Source: Lactiplantibacillus plajomi (lineage in GTDB: Bacteria > Bacillota > Bacilli > Lactobacillales > Lactobacillaceae). Taken from it: a stretch of 64,000 bases of DNA. The stretch is from contig NZ_BJDZ01000010.1 in NCBI RefSeq assembly GCF_005405405.1, forward strand, positions 30,378 to 94,377, given 5' to 3'. Position numbers and translations under genes: made by a program. The notes beneath the pieces were generated by a model. It ran no database searches. It was not told the origin of the DNA and saw nothing but the letters and a program-made list of their open reading frames with translations. Below are positions 38,153-47,600 of the stretch, in pieces. How positions within the stretch are numbered: the stretch's first letter is position 1; each line of letters begins with the position of its first letter.

Positions 38153-40015
38153 GTGAAAAAGTTTAAAGCGGGACAATATAAAATTAAAGCGAACGGGCAT
38201 AACGGTCAGTTTGAGGTAAGCGTGACCTTATCTGATAGTAAGATTGAATCAGTTAACGTTACTGGTAATGAAACGGTTGGAATTTCAGACGTTGCAATGA
38301 CACGAATTCCAGACCAGATTGTGACCGGTCAAACGTTGAACGTTGATGCCATTTCCGGTGCTTCAATGACAAGCCACGGTATTATTAGCAGTGTTGAAAA
38401 GGCAATTGAACAAGCCGGAGGAAACCCGGCTGATTTTCAACAGTCTTATCAGCAAGAAAATGAAGCGCATGACGAAATTACAACCGATATCGTTGTTGTT
38501 GGTGCGGGAGGTGCCGGATTAGCAGCTGGGTGTCGCGCGTTACAGCGTGGTAAGCAGGTCATTGTTGTTGAAAAAGCAGCAACGGTGGGTGGTAACACCA
38601 TGCGTTCGGGCGGGTTTATGAATGCAGCCGATCCGGATTGGCAAGGTCAGTTTAAGGCGTTGCCCGGTGAAACACATACGTTGCAACAAATGTTGGAAAT
38701 TCCCGTTGATGAAGTCGATGAGGCCTATCAAGCAGATTTTCTCAAATTGAAAAAGCAACTTGAATCATACTTGAATTCTGGTCAAACCGCTTTATTTGAT
38801 TCGGTTCTATTCCATAGAATGCAGACCTATTTTGGTGGCAAACGGACCGATTTAAATGGAAATACGGTTATCAGTGACTATCAACTGGTTAAGACACTAA
38901 CTGATTCTGATTTAGATTCAGTTAAGTGGCTGGCTTCGTTGGGCGTTCGTTTTGATCAAAGTCAGGTCACGATGCCGGTTGGTGCGTTGTGGCGGCGAGC
39001 CCATAAACCAACTGAAGCGGATGGGTTCGGCTATATTAAAGCTTTAAAAGCTTATTTCAAGAGTCACGGTGGTCAACTTTATACGGATCAGCCAGTTACT
39101 CGTTTATTGTTAACGGATGATTCCGTTACTGGTGTGGAAACAAAGACCATGACGATTCATGCCCATAAGGTGATCTTAACCACCGGTGGCTATAGTGCTA
39201 ATTTGGAAATGTTGAAACGCTATAATACTTATTGGTCCGTAATCGATGATGATTTGAAGACGACCAATGCACCGTATATTACTGGAGATGGTATTAAACT
39301 AGGACTAGAAGTGCACGCACAATTGGTTGGAATGGGGTTTACGCAAATGATGCCAGTTGCCGACCCGCAAACGGGGGAATATGGAACCGGTCTGCAAGTG
39401 CCACCTGCGGATTTTGTCATGGTAAATCAGCAAGGCGAGCGGTTTGTTGATGAATACGCAGGACGGGATACGTTGTCGATTGCCGCGCTTAATAATGGTG
39501 GTTTGTTTTATTTAATTGCCGATGAAAATATTAAAAATAAGGCTTACAATACTTCGGCGACCCAAATTGAGAATGAGTTAGCCCACCACCAGTTATATAA
39601 AGCGGCGTCACTTCAAGAGTTGGCTGAGCAGATTGATGTTGACGCGAAGACCTTGGTTGCCACGATTCGGCAATATAATGAGTTTGTGAGTCAAGGATCT
39701 GACCCAGTTTTTCATAAGCAGATTTTTGATTTGAAAGTTGAACGGGCGCCATTTTATGCAACACCACGAAAGCCCGCAATGCACCACACGATGGGCGGGC
39801 TCAAAATCGATAAAGCAGCGCACGTCTTAAATTCTGATAATCGGGTGATTTCAGGACTATTTGCTGCTGGTGAAGTTGCTGGTGGGTTACACGCAGGTAA
39901 TCGGTTAGGTGGCAATTCGTTAGCCGATATTTTCACGTTTGGTAGAATTGCTGCCGACACGGCCAGTGATGAATTGACTAATGATGCAATTACTGGAGCT
40001 TCAGAGAAAAAATAG
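38153..40015 (+). CDS. Flavocytochrome c-type reductase with FMN-binding domain
   Basis: A 620-residue protein. Residues ~5-85 are an FMN-binding domain with the flavinylation signature SGASMTS (covalent FMN on the final Ser/Thr). From residue ~110 a FAD-binding fumarate-reductase-like domain starts with [20 protein letters not shown], and the substrate-site region MHHTMGGL lies near 543, followed by [20 protein letters not shown]. This fits fumarate, urocanate or related enoate reductases. GTG start with AAGGAGG upstream. No signal peptide, so it acts in the cytosol, probably an electron sink. Confidence 0.88.
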   Translation: MKKFKAGQYKIKANGHNGQFEVSVTLSDSKIESVNVTGNETVGISDVAMTRIPDQIVTGQTLNVDAISGASMTSHGIISSVEKAIEQAGGNPADFQQSYQQENEAHDEITTDIVVVGAGGAGLAAGCRALQRGKQVIVVEKAATVGGNTMRSGGFMNAADPDWQGQFKALPGETHTLQQMLEIPVDEVDEAYQADFLKLKKQLESYLNSGQTALFDSVLFHRMQTYFGGKRTDLNGNTVISDYQLVKTLTDSDLDSVKWLASLGVRFDQSQVTMPVGALWRRAHKPTEADGFGYIKALKAYFKSHGGQLYTDQPVTRLLLTDDSVTGVETKTMTIHAHKVILTTGGYSANLEMLKRYNTYWSVIDDDLKTTNAPYITGDGIKLGLEVHAQLVGMGFTQMMPVADPQTGEYGTGLQVPPADFVMVNQQGERFVDEYAGRDTLSIAALNNGGLFYLIADENIKNKAYNTSATQIENELAHHQLYKAASLQELAEQIDVDAKTLVATIRQYNEFVSQGSDPVFHKQIFDLKVERAPFYATPRKPAMHHTMGGLKIDKAAHVLNSDNRVISGLFAAGEVAGGLHAGNRLGGNSLADIFTFGRIAADTASDELTNDAITGASEKK

Positions 40016-40029
40016 AATGGTGGTCAAAT

Positions 40030-40074
40030 AAACACGGTGATAACGGTGATTTTAAGCGGCATTACCGTGTTTTT
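40030..40074 (+). terminator. Terminator of the reductase operon
   Basis: AACACGGT / ACCGTGTT stem continued inside, followed by TTTTTA. Confidence 0.7.
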
Positions 40075-40075
40075 A

Positions 40076-40358
40076 TGTTATCCGTTATTTGAGGAGGGGT
40101 CACAGTGACTAAAATTAGTTACTAAAAGCGCGTACCTATGACGGTGAGAGCGAGTCGTAGCTATATTTCAATTAGTGTGTTAAGTTAAAAGTCGCAGTCT
40201 ACCAACCTTTATCAGTTGGTAACTGCGCTTTTTTGCGTTAATTAACAATTAGTACCCTGATATATTTCTAGATTGTCGTTTTTAGACTACTCAAACCCCG
40301 CTAAGCGTGGGATACTAATATTGAAGATTTAATCTTAGTGAGGATGGAGGAGACGCCC
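40076..40358 (+). other. Intergenic region without a gene
   Basis: This gap holds the hairpin at 40187-40236 and no ORF of note. A strong GAGGAGG at about 40091 precedes a GTG with only six codons before a stop (MTKISY), likely a gene remnant. Confidence 0.4.
40187..40236 (+). terminator. Terminator-like hairpin in intergenic region
   Basis: CGCAGTCTACCAAC / GTTGGTAACTGCG, one mismatch, followed by TTTTTT. It has no gene directly upstream, consistent with a lost gene. Confidence 0.75.
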
Positions 40359-40931
40359 ATGCGGGGGAAAATCATGACGACCGTTTTATTGTTGGCAACG
40401 ATGCTGGCTGGTTGTGGTCAGCAGGCCACCGGTCAGTCGGGAAAAACGACTAAATCGAGTAGTAACAAGGTCGCCCGGCACACGAAACTAACTACTAGCG
40501 CGCAATCGTCGCGTCGGTCACAACCAACTAGCAAAAAGGCTACTAGTTCGAGTAAGTCAGCGACCCAGTCGAACCGGGCCCGCGTCCAGCGGTTACTCGT
40601 GGGGGAAGATTTTAGCGTGTCACCGATTCAGTACAACGGTAAGCCGATTAACGAGGCGATGGACGCCAACGAAGCACCACAAAACAGCGTGCACGATTAT
40701 TCGTTCACGGTCTATTTTGACAGTGCTAACGCGGCGACCATCAAGTTTGTTTCAGCCCTTAAGCCGAAAAAGGTGGTCGTCAGCATTACCGATAGCACGG
40801 TCACGATTGAAGACCGCTACCGCTTCCCGTATACCGTGACGGGCGACCACGTTCAGTTCGGGACTTTTACCGAGTCGAATGGTCAGGGCGGTAAGTTAAC
40901 TTACAGATTATTGGATAACCGGGATCACTAA
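40359..40931 (+). CDS. Lipoprotein with Ser/Thr/Lys-rich linker
   Basis: A 190-residue secreted lipoprotein. Start set at ATG 40359, with GGAGGA about 10 bp before. The lipobox is LAGC in TMLAGCGQ, so the mature protein is anchored in the membrane. A Ser/Thr/Lys-rich linker of ~55 residues precedes a small folded domain (YSFTVYFDSANAATIKFVS, ITDSTVTIED), a beta-rich pattern. Function unknown. A zinc-ribbon membrane protein gene follows 25 bp later and may be in the same operon. Confidence 0.78.
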   Translation: MRGKIMTTVLLLATMLAGCGQQATGQSGKTTKSSSNKVARHTKLTTSAQSSRRSQPTSKKATSSSKSATQSNRARVQRLLVGEDFSVSPIQYNGKPINEAMDANEAPQNSVHDYSFTVYFDSANAATIKFVSALKPKKVVVSITDSTVTIEDRYRFPYTVTGDHVQFGTFTESNGQGGKLTYRLLDNRDH

Positions 40932-40956
40932 AAACAGAACGTAAAGGGGTAGCAAG

Positions 40957-42081
40957 ATGAAAATTTGTCCGAATTGTCAGTATGAAAACGCGGCGGACGC
41001 CGTCTTTTGTGGAAACTGTGGCGCTAAATTGCCCGAACAGGTGGTGAACAGCGCGACTTCTGAAGCACCAGCTAGTGAAACGCCGCAACCCGCAACTCGC
41101 TTGGGACGCAACCAATCGACGAACGAAGCGCCGACCACGCCGTTGAGCCAGCAGCGACCGAAGCAACCGAAGAAGCCCTGGTTAGTGGCGTTACTCGTCG
41201 TGGTATTAGTCGTCGTTGCCGGGGGCGTGTTCTACGCCAGCCAGTTTGGTAAAAGTAAGCAGGTCGCGGCGATTGCGACCGCTTTGGCGGATGATGATCG
41301 TACGGTGTTGGTCGATAAAGTTGTCAGTGATGACGACGGCCTGACAATCGATAAGCAGGCACTCGCACCGTTGATGACCTACTTAAAGAACCACCCGCAA
41401 TACGCTAAGGATGCCCAGGCCGACTTGAAACGCAACGGCCACAGCAGCGACCGGACCCTAACGATCGTTTCGGCGGGACGGCAGTGGTTAATCGTGCCGG
41501 TCTATAAGTTGCAGGTAACGACGATGCATCCGAAAGTGGAAACCAACCTGAAGGGCGCAGCGATTACCGCCAACGATGTCAAGCTGAGTACGACGAAGTA
41601 CGATCACGAAAGCTACCAAGCGGGTCCGCTGATGCCGGGGTCCTACACGTTTAAACTTGAAGGTAGCGCCGGCTCGGCCAAAAAGCAGGTTGATTTGATG
41701 GGGCAAGCCAACGTGGGCAAGGCCGTCAAACTACTTACAACCACCACGACAACTTCAACCGACGATGTGGATAGCGAAGATGACGACGTGGATGAAAATG
41801 ATAGTGACGACACGGAAGATTCGAACCAACACCATACGGGGAAAGCGCTAAGCGTGCTCTCAAGGGACGCGGCAACCGCGGTTTCCGTCATGGCCAGCAA
41901 AGAAGACCGGGACGCTGACGACTACACGTACGTTGAAAGTCAACCGTGGGATAACGTGACCGAAATCAAGTTATACGATGAAGACAGCGACAAGCTAGTT
42001 GATACTTATCGCTACGATAAAAAGAATGATATCTTAGCAAAGTACGACGACGCAACGAGTAAGTTTGTGGAAGTGAAATAG
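40957..42081 (+). CDS. Zinc-ribbon membrane protein (TcaA-like)
   Basis: A 374-residue protein. It starts with a zinc ribbon (C4xxC7 and C19xxC22: CPNC...CGNC), then a Pro/Thr/Gln linker, one membrane helix (WLVALLVVVLVVVAGGVFYA, about 75-95) and a large extracytoplasmic part with an acidic Asp/Ser-rich stretch (about 265-290). This is the layout of TcaA-like envelope proteins, some of which affect cell-wall teichoic acid and glycopeptide response. AAGGGG precedes the ATG. The family call is by architecture. Confidence 0.75.
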   Translation: MKICPNCQYENAADAVFCGNCGAKLPEQVVNSATSEAPASETPQPATRLGRNQSTNEAPTTPLSQQRPKQPKKPWLVALLVVVLVVVAGGVFYASQFGKSKQVAAIATALADDDRTVLVDKVVSDDDGLTIDKQALAPLMTYLKNHPQYAKDAQADLKRNGHSSDRTLTIVSAGRQWLIVPVYKLQVTTMHPKVETNLKGAAITANDVKLSTTKYDHESYQAGPLMPGSYTFKLEGSAGSAKKQVDLMGQANVGKAVKLLTTTTTTSTDDVDSEDDDVDENDSDDTEDSNQHHTGKALSVLSRDAATAVSVMASKEDRDADDYTYVESQPWDNVTEIKLYDEDSDKLVDTYRYDKKNDILAKYDDATSKFVEVK

Positions 42082-42089
42082 GGGGCGGG

Positions 42090-42116
42090 AGTCGGCAAGT
42101 AGTTGCCGACTTTTTT
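42090..42116 (+). terminator. Terminator after zinc-ribbon gene
   Basis: AGTCGGCAA, loop GTAG, TTGCCGACT then TTTTT. Confidence 0.85.
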
Positions 42117-42240
42117 AGTTGAAATATTGGTTCAGTGACGGTAATTAGAAGATTTAGAAAACCGAGCCACCTTCGCGTTCTCGCTCAGTTTCGTTAAAAT
42201 TAAAGACAGATATGATTAATGATGAGAGGAGTTTTTTTAG

Positions 42241-43218
42241 ATGCAGGCAGTGACTTTTGAGCAACTCGGTGGGCCGGAAACGTTACGGTTACGGGAAATT
42301 GACGAACCGCAACTACGGGCCAATCAGGTACTGGTCCGGGTTCAGGCCGTGGCGGTCGACCACGTCGATACCTTTGTTCGTAGTGGGGCGTTTCAAACGG
42401 CACTGGCCACGCCGCACGTTGTCGGCCGTGATTTGGTCGGCACGGTGCTGCGGGTGGCGGCCGGCGTGACTAACTTTGCGGTCGGTGATTTGGTTTGGAC
42501 CAATTCTGCCGGTTACGACGGGCGGATGGGGGCGACCGCCGAAATGGTGGCGGTTGCTGCCGACCGGCTTTATCCGGTGCCATGCGGTGTGGACGCCCGC
42601 CAGCTGGTGGCGGCGGTCCATTCAGCCGCGACGGCGGCGATTGTGTTGCAAGACGTCATGCAGCTAACCCGCGGGCAGGCCATCCTAATCGAGGGAGCGG
42701 CTGGGAACGTCGGCCGTAAGTTTATTCAGTTAGCACACCAGTTAGGGGCGGTCGTGGCGACGACTTCCGCAGCCCGCGACTTTGACCGCTGCCGGCAACT
42801 GGGAAGCCAATTAACGTTGGATTACCACGAACCGGTGGCAACCCAGTGCGACCGGCAGTTTGATCACATTATTGATACGTCTGGTAAGGTGCCATTGCAG
42901 GCTAACTTGGCGGCGCTCAATCAGGGCGGGCAAGTCACGCTGATCACGGCGCCGGCGGATAATCAATTTACCTTTGACGTCCGCCAATTTTACATGGCTC
43001 AAAAGCGGATTAGCGGCTTCGTCATCAGCCACGCTACTGCTGACCAACTAGCACGGGCGGCAAAGTGGTTAAACCCGCAGTTTGCCGCGGGCGCGTTACT
43101 CGAAGACGACCTCAATTGCCAGCAGTTTGCGGCCGCTGCTGAAGTGCACGCCGCCCTGGAGCAGGGGCGTGATCACCACCAGCGGTTTGTGCTGGTACCG
43201 CCAACGGAAAAAATTTAA
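42241..43218 (+). CDS. Zinc-independent alcohol dehydrogenase / quinone oxidoreductase (MDR family)
   Basis: A 325-residue NADPH-binding medium-chain dehydrogenase of the quinone oxidoreductase type. The N-terminal GroES-like domain contains VVGRDLVGTVLRV, and the Rossmann domain has GAAGNVGRKFIQLA near residue 155. The zinc-binding cysteines of alcohol dehydrogenases are absent, pointing to a quinone or enone reductase. GAGAGGAG precedes the ATG. It is a single gene. Confidence 0.85.
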   Translation: MQAVTFEQLGGPETLRLREIDEPQLRANQVLVRVQAVAVDHVDTFVRSGAFQTALATPHVVGRDLVGTVLRVAAGVTNFAVGDLVWTNSAGYDGRMGATAEMVAVAADRLYPVPCGVDARQLVAAVHSAATAAIVLQDVMQLTRGQAILIEGAAGNVGRKFIQLAHQLGAVVATTSAARDFDRCRQLGSQLTLDYHEPVATQCDRQFDHIIDTSGKVPLQANLAALNQGGQVTLITAPADNQFTFDVRQFYMAQKRISGFVISHATADQLARAAKWLNPQFAAGALLEDDLNCQQFAAAAEVHAALEQGRDHHQRFVLVPPTEKI

Positions 43219-43334
43219 GTGCCTAAGGTTGAAAAAACGGTCGCGGTTGCCGGCCGATTTTTAGGTTGCTTTTCCGGCCGGTTTTAGTAACATTTAGTAT
43301 AAATATATTAATAATTAAGGGGAGGCGCAGGCGG

Positions 43335-44351
43335 ATGCGCAAAGGCTGGGGAATCTTACTCGTGGGAGTATTATTACTGAGTGGCTGTGGGGACGATTAG
43401 GTTAAAGTTACTGAAACACCCACCAATCAAGAAGCACTGCAAACTAGTCAGCAGCGGGCAAAATCGAAACAGGTAAGTGCTGACCGGGCAAGTTCTACCA
43501 CTGGGACGGCTCAAAAAAGTCGTGACGCTAAGGAAACAATCACGGCGACCCGTTGGAATGCAACTAAACGCCGGCAACTGGCTAAGTTTATGCACGCGTG
43601 GCAGCAACGAATGGGGCAGACCTACGTGGGAACCTATGACGGTGAACGCTCGGATCATTATGGATTTGTTTTTCCAAAGGCAATTAAATCTGGACAACTT
43701 GATGGGCGCTTGGTTTGGGTTAACCAGCGAATCCGGTTTCGCTGGTCGGAGGACGGTGAACAGTCGGCACCGTTTCAGGTGGTGGAAGCGGCAACGATGG
43801 ATAATCAGCATGGTTTTTTAACGACTTACTTTTTTTGCTTACACAACCAACGACCGGTCGTTTTCGTAACCGGGACAACTAACGGTGATGATTTATACGT
43901 TAGCGACAGTCAAAATAGCGAGTTACAGGCTGGTTTTGCCAAGATTGTGACGGGAAAAGCGCAAACCATTGCAAGTGACCAGGACTTAAACGCCGACAAC
44001 GCGGCGGCCATTGCAGCCAAGCCCCAGCGAATTCCGCGCGCCTACCAGGGAACCTGGTACTGGTACGATTCACAACAAAAAGTGGTTCGGAAATTTACGG
44101 CCGGGACGTCGAAAGCCACGCACATTTTTGATGATCATGCCGCGGGTATCCACATTGAAGGGGCGCTAAAACACATCGGTACCGGTGGTCATGAGCGGTT
44201 ACGCTATAAATACTATGACGGGCAACAAATTCCCGTGATGGAAATGGGTGACGGCCCGCACGTTTGGTATAAGGCCAATGCTTATCGTGAGCGGGCGGTT
44301 GCCACCAATCTACAGACGTACCAATTCGGTGATGAGCTTCATAATAATTAA
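43335..44351 (+). pseudogene. Lipoprotein (DUF4767-like) with a premature in-frame TAG
   Basis: From ATG 43335 (GGGGAGG upstream) the frame codes a lipoprotein signal (WGILLVGVLLLSGC, lipobox LSGC), but codon 22 is TAG (43398-43400), right after CGDD. Past it the same frame runs without stop to 44351. The body begins with KRRQLAKFMHAWQQRMGQ, typical of DUF4767-like extracytoplasmic domains of lactobacilli. The mature protein would be membrane-anchored. A nonsense mutation, a sequence error or suppression would explain it. Confidence 0.75.
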
Positions 44352-44355
44352 CACC

Positions 44356-44387
44356 ACTCGGGGTGGCCACTACCATCTCGAGTTTTT
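44356..44387 (+). terminator. Terminator of the broken lipoprotein gene
   Basis: ACTCGGGGTGG / CCATCTCGAGT stem with two G-T pairs, followed by TTTTT. Confidence 0.65.
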
Positions 44388-44518
44388 GATTGGGTAGCTG
44401 ACTTAACCAACCTAAGTTAACCATCGGCACCGGTCATTAGTTGCGCAACGTTCGTGATTCGGTCAGTTGTTTAGTACAGCGTTGACTACTGTCAATTATT
44501 TATAATGCCTAATAATAA

Positions 44519-44532
44519 TGATAACGTTAACA
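44519..44532 (+). promoter_or_regulatory. cre site 1 (CcpA operator) upstream of pullulanase
   Basis: TGATAACGTTAACA matches the cre consensus TGWNANCGNTNWCA fully. It lies 115 bp before the likely start. Confidence 0.75.
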
Positions 44533-44553
44533 TTCGAAAAATGCTTGCGTTAT

Positions 44554-44567
44554 TGAAAACGCTTGCA
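44554..44567 (+). promoter_or_regulatory. cre site 2 (CcpA or MalR operator) upstream of pullulanase
   Basis: TGAAAACGCTTGCA matches the palindromic form TGNAANCGNTTNCA. The CGCTTGCA half also resembles MalR-type operators. A TATAAT is at 44501-44506, so both sites lie downstream of it and could block transcription. Confidence 0.7.
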
Positions 44568-44646
44568 TTAACCTAGTGGTATGAGCACCAATTGGTCTAG
44601 GTTTAGATTCAAGGGTGAGCAGAATGTTATTAGGGGGTTGCAGAAT

Positions 44647-47600
44647 ATGCATAATCAGGATGTTGTTCAGGAAAATTGGCGGATGTGGAAACACGGGAAA
44701 CAGTGGCTGTATGCGTCGAGTGCGGTCTTAGCTATGGGAATCGGTATGGGGTTGTTGACCACGACAGCACGAGCGGATACGCCGTCAAATAGTCAAACAA
44801 CCACGACGGCCGTGCAATCGGTTGCGAAACCGGCAACGACCACTGGTACCACCAACGCGGGGCAATCGGGAACCGTTGCCGAAACGGACCAGGTGTCAAG
44901 CACCGATCCAGCTACTGACCAGCCGACGAAAACCGATGCGGCGACATCCCAAACGCCGGCACCGACCAGTACATCAACGGGTGAAAAAGACCAGCAACCG
45001 TCACTTGAAACGAAGACTGACCAGCAAAATTCTTCAACCAAGTCGGTTGCGGTACCGGAAGTATCGAAGACTAATCCAGTGGTAACTAGCGAAAAGGCCA
45101 AAACCGCCACACCAAAAACCAGTCAAGTTGAGACACCGGCGCCAGTCACCCAACCAGTCAGCGCACCGGCCCAAGTTGACACGAAGACCGAAACGACGGC
45201 GCCGGTCCCCGTTAAGGATACGACCAAGGTCATCATTCACTATCAGGGTGACAGCAGTAAGTGGGCACCGTACGTTTGGGGACTGAAACCTAACGGTAAT
45301 GGTCAGCAGTACGACTGGACCGGAACTGATGATTTTGGGGCCTACGCCGAAATCGACATGGATCAAAATTACCAACAACTCGGCGTGTTGATCAAGGGCG
45401 TCGATAGTTGGGATAAGGACGGCAACGGCGCCGACCGGACCGTTACCGTCGACGATAACGGGAAGGGCGAAGTCTGGTACCGTGCGGGTAGTGACGCCGC
45501 GCAGGACGTGACGCCGACTTACCACGACACCACCATCAACGTGCATTATCATGACAAGAATCAGTCGGCCGTTAATCGCTACCGTGTGTGGACCGACAAG
45601 GCCGGTGAGGTCGGGGCACAAACGGTTGATTTGAACCAAACCGACGCCAACGGTAATTTACTCGGCACCGTGCAGTTAACGGACGCCGACTTTACGACCG
45701 TTTATGTCCAACCGGTCGGTGGCGATGAATTGACGCGGGCCTTCACGCCGGTGGCTAGTGACGCCACGACCGACATTTACGTCGTGGCTGGGGATCAGCA
45801 GCCGTATTACACCGCTAGTTTTGCGTTACAACAGGAAATGGTGACTAGCGCGGCCATGCAAACGCCGACGGAAGTTACCGTGACGATTGGCAAGGCCCTG
45901 ACGGCGGCGGAAGCTCGCCAACAACTGAGCGTGGCCGGCCACACCGTTAAGGACGTGACGGCAATTGCACCGGACGCAACCGGACGGAGTAAGCAGTTCA
46001 AGTTGACGACAACCGCCGCGCTCGATATTATGACCGCTAACAGCGTCAGCTTCAACGGTAACGCTAAGGTTATGGACATTGGCGATTACGTCCGCTCGCA
46101 AGCGTTCGATAACGAATACTATTACGACGGCGACGACCTGGGTGTGACCTACAGCAAGCAGCGGACGCAAATTAAGTTGTGGGCCCCGACCGCCAATCAA
46201 ATCGAACTACGTCTTTATCAGCAACATACCGCCAGCGCCGCGGTGACCAAGACGATTGCCATGCAGCGGGGCGCCAAGGGCGTTTGGACGGCGGTGCTTC
46301 CCGGCGATTATCAGGGCTGGGCCTACGACTATCAGCTCCACTTCGGTGACGGTAGCGTGACCACCACTGAGGACCCGTATAGCAAGGCGGTCACCGTCAA
46401 CGGTAACCGTAGCGTGATTGCCAACGTTGACGCGGTCAAGCCAGCCGACTTTGACCGGCTGCCGAGCTTTAGTGATCCAACCGACGCCGTGATTTACGAA
46501 ACCAGTGTCCGCGACTTCACCAAGGACCCGAATTCCGGCGTGACGGCGAAGGGGAAGTTTACTGGCATGGTCGAAGCCGGCACCCACACCGCGTCCGGTC
46601 AAGTGACCGGGTTGGACTACTTAAAAGACCTCGGGGTGACCCACGTACAACTCATGCCGATGTACGACTTTGCCAGCATTGATGAAACCAGTGCTGATCC
46701 GAGCTATAACTGGGGTTACGACCCGAAGAACTATAACGTTCCGGAGGGGACTTACTCTAGCGACGCCAGCGACCCGACTGCACGGGTACTGGAAATGAAG
46801 GAAATGGTCAACGGCTACCACAAGGCCGGGATTCGCGTGGTGATGGACGTGGTTTATAATCACGTCTACTCAATGGACGAACAGGCTTTTCAAAAGGTCG
46901 TGCCGGGTTACTACTTCCAGTATGATCAAGGTGGCCACCCAACCAGCGGTAGCGGGGTCGGAAACGACGTCGCCAGTGAGCGCAAGATGGTTCGCAAGTA
47001 CATTCTGGATTCGGTGAAGTACTGGGCGACCGAGTACAACATCGACGGTTTCCGCTTTGATTTAATGGGCATTTTGGACGTCGACACGATGAACGCGATT
47101 CGTGCCGAATTGAACGCCATCGACCCCGGCATTCTGGTTTATGGCGAAGGCTGGGACATGCGCGCTACCAACCACGACATCGGTGCGGGGCAGTATAACG
47201 CTGACAAACTTGATCAGCACGTTGGTTTCTTCAGTGATGATATTCGCAACGCCATCAAGGGGGCCGAGTTTGGCGGCATCAGTAAGGGGCTGGTCGAAGG
47301 AAACGCCCAGGAAGACGACTACGACCAGCACGCCCAGGCGTTTATTGCCGGTTTCCTCGGTGGTCAGGATTACGCTAACGCAGCCACGGCTCACCCGTAC
47401 CAGTCGCCGAGTCAGACGCTGAACTACGTGGCTTGCCACGATAACCGGACGCTCTACGACATGTTAACGGCTTTGATGCCGAACGAATCCCAGGCTAACC
47501 TGATCAAGCGTGACAAGCTGGCAACCTCGATGGCCTTCTTGGCCAAGGGAGTCCCGTTCGTTTACGGTGGACAGGAATCCCTGCGGACCAAGGGCGGCGA

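Noticed and set aside
40091..40125. Six-codon ORF MTKISY with strong RBS
   Set aside because: Too short to support; probably a gene remnant. Its similarity to MTKHSY at 63983 is likely chance.
43219..43290. Terminator after the MDR dehydrogenase
   Set aside because: Several GC-rich stems (CCGGCCG) with short T runs, but no single convincing hairpin plus T tail.
33640..43405. Genome-wide amber recoding
   Set aside because: TAG is a normal stop here, for example hsdM and the integrase, where reading on would run into the next gene or frame.
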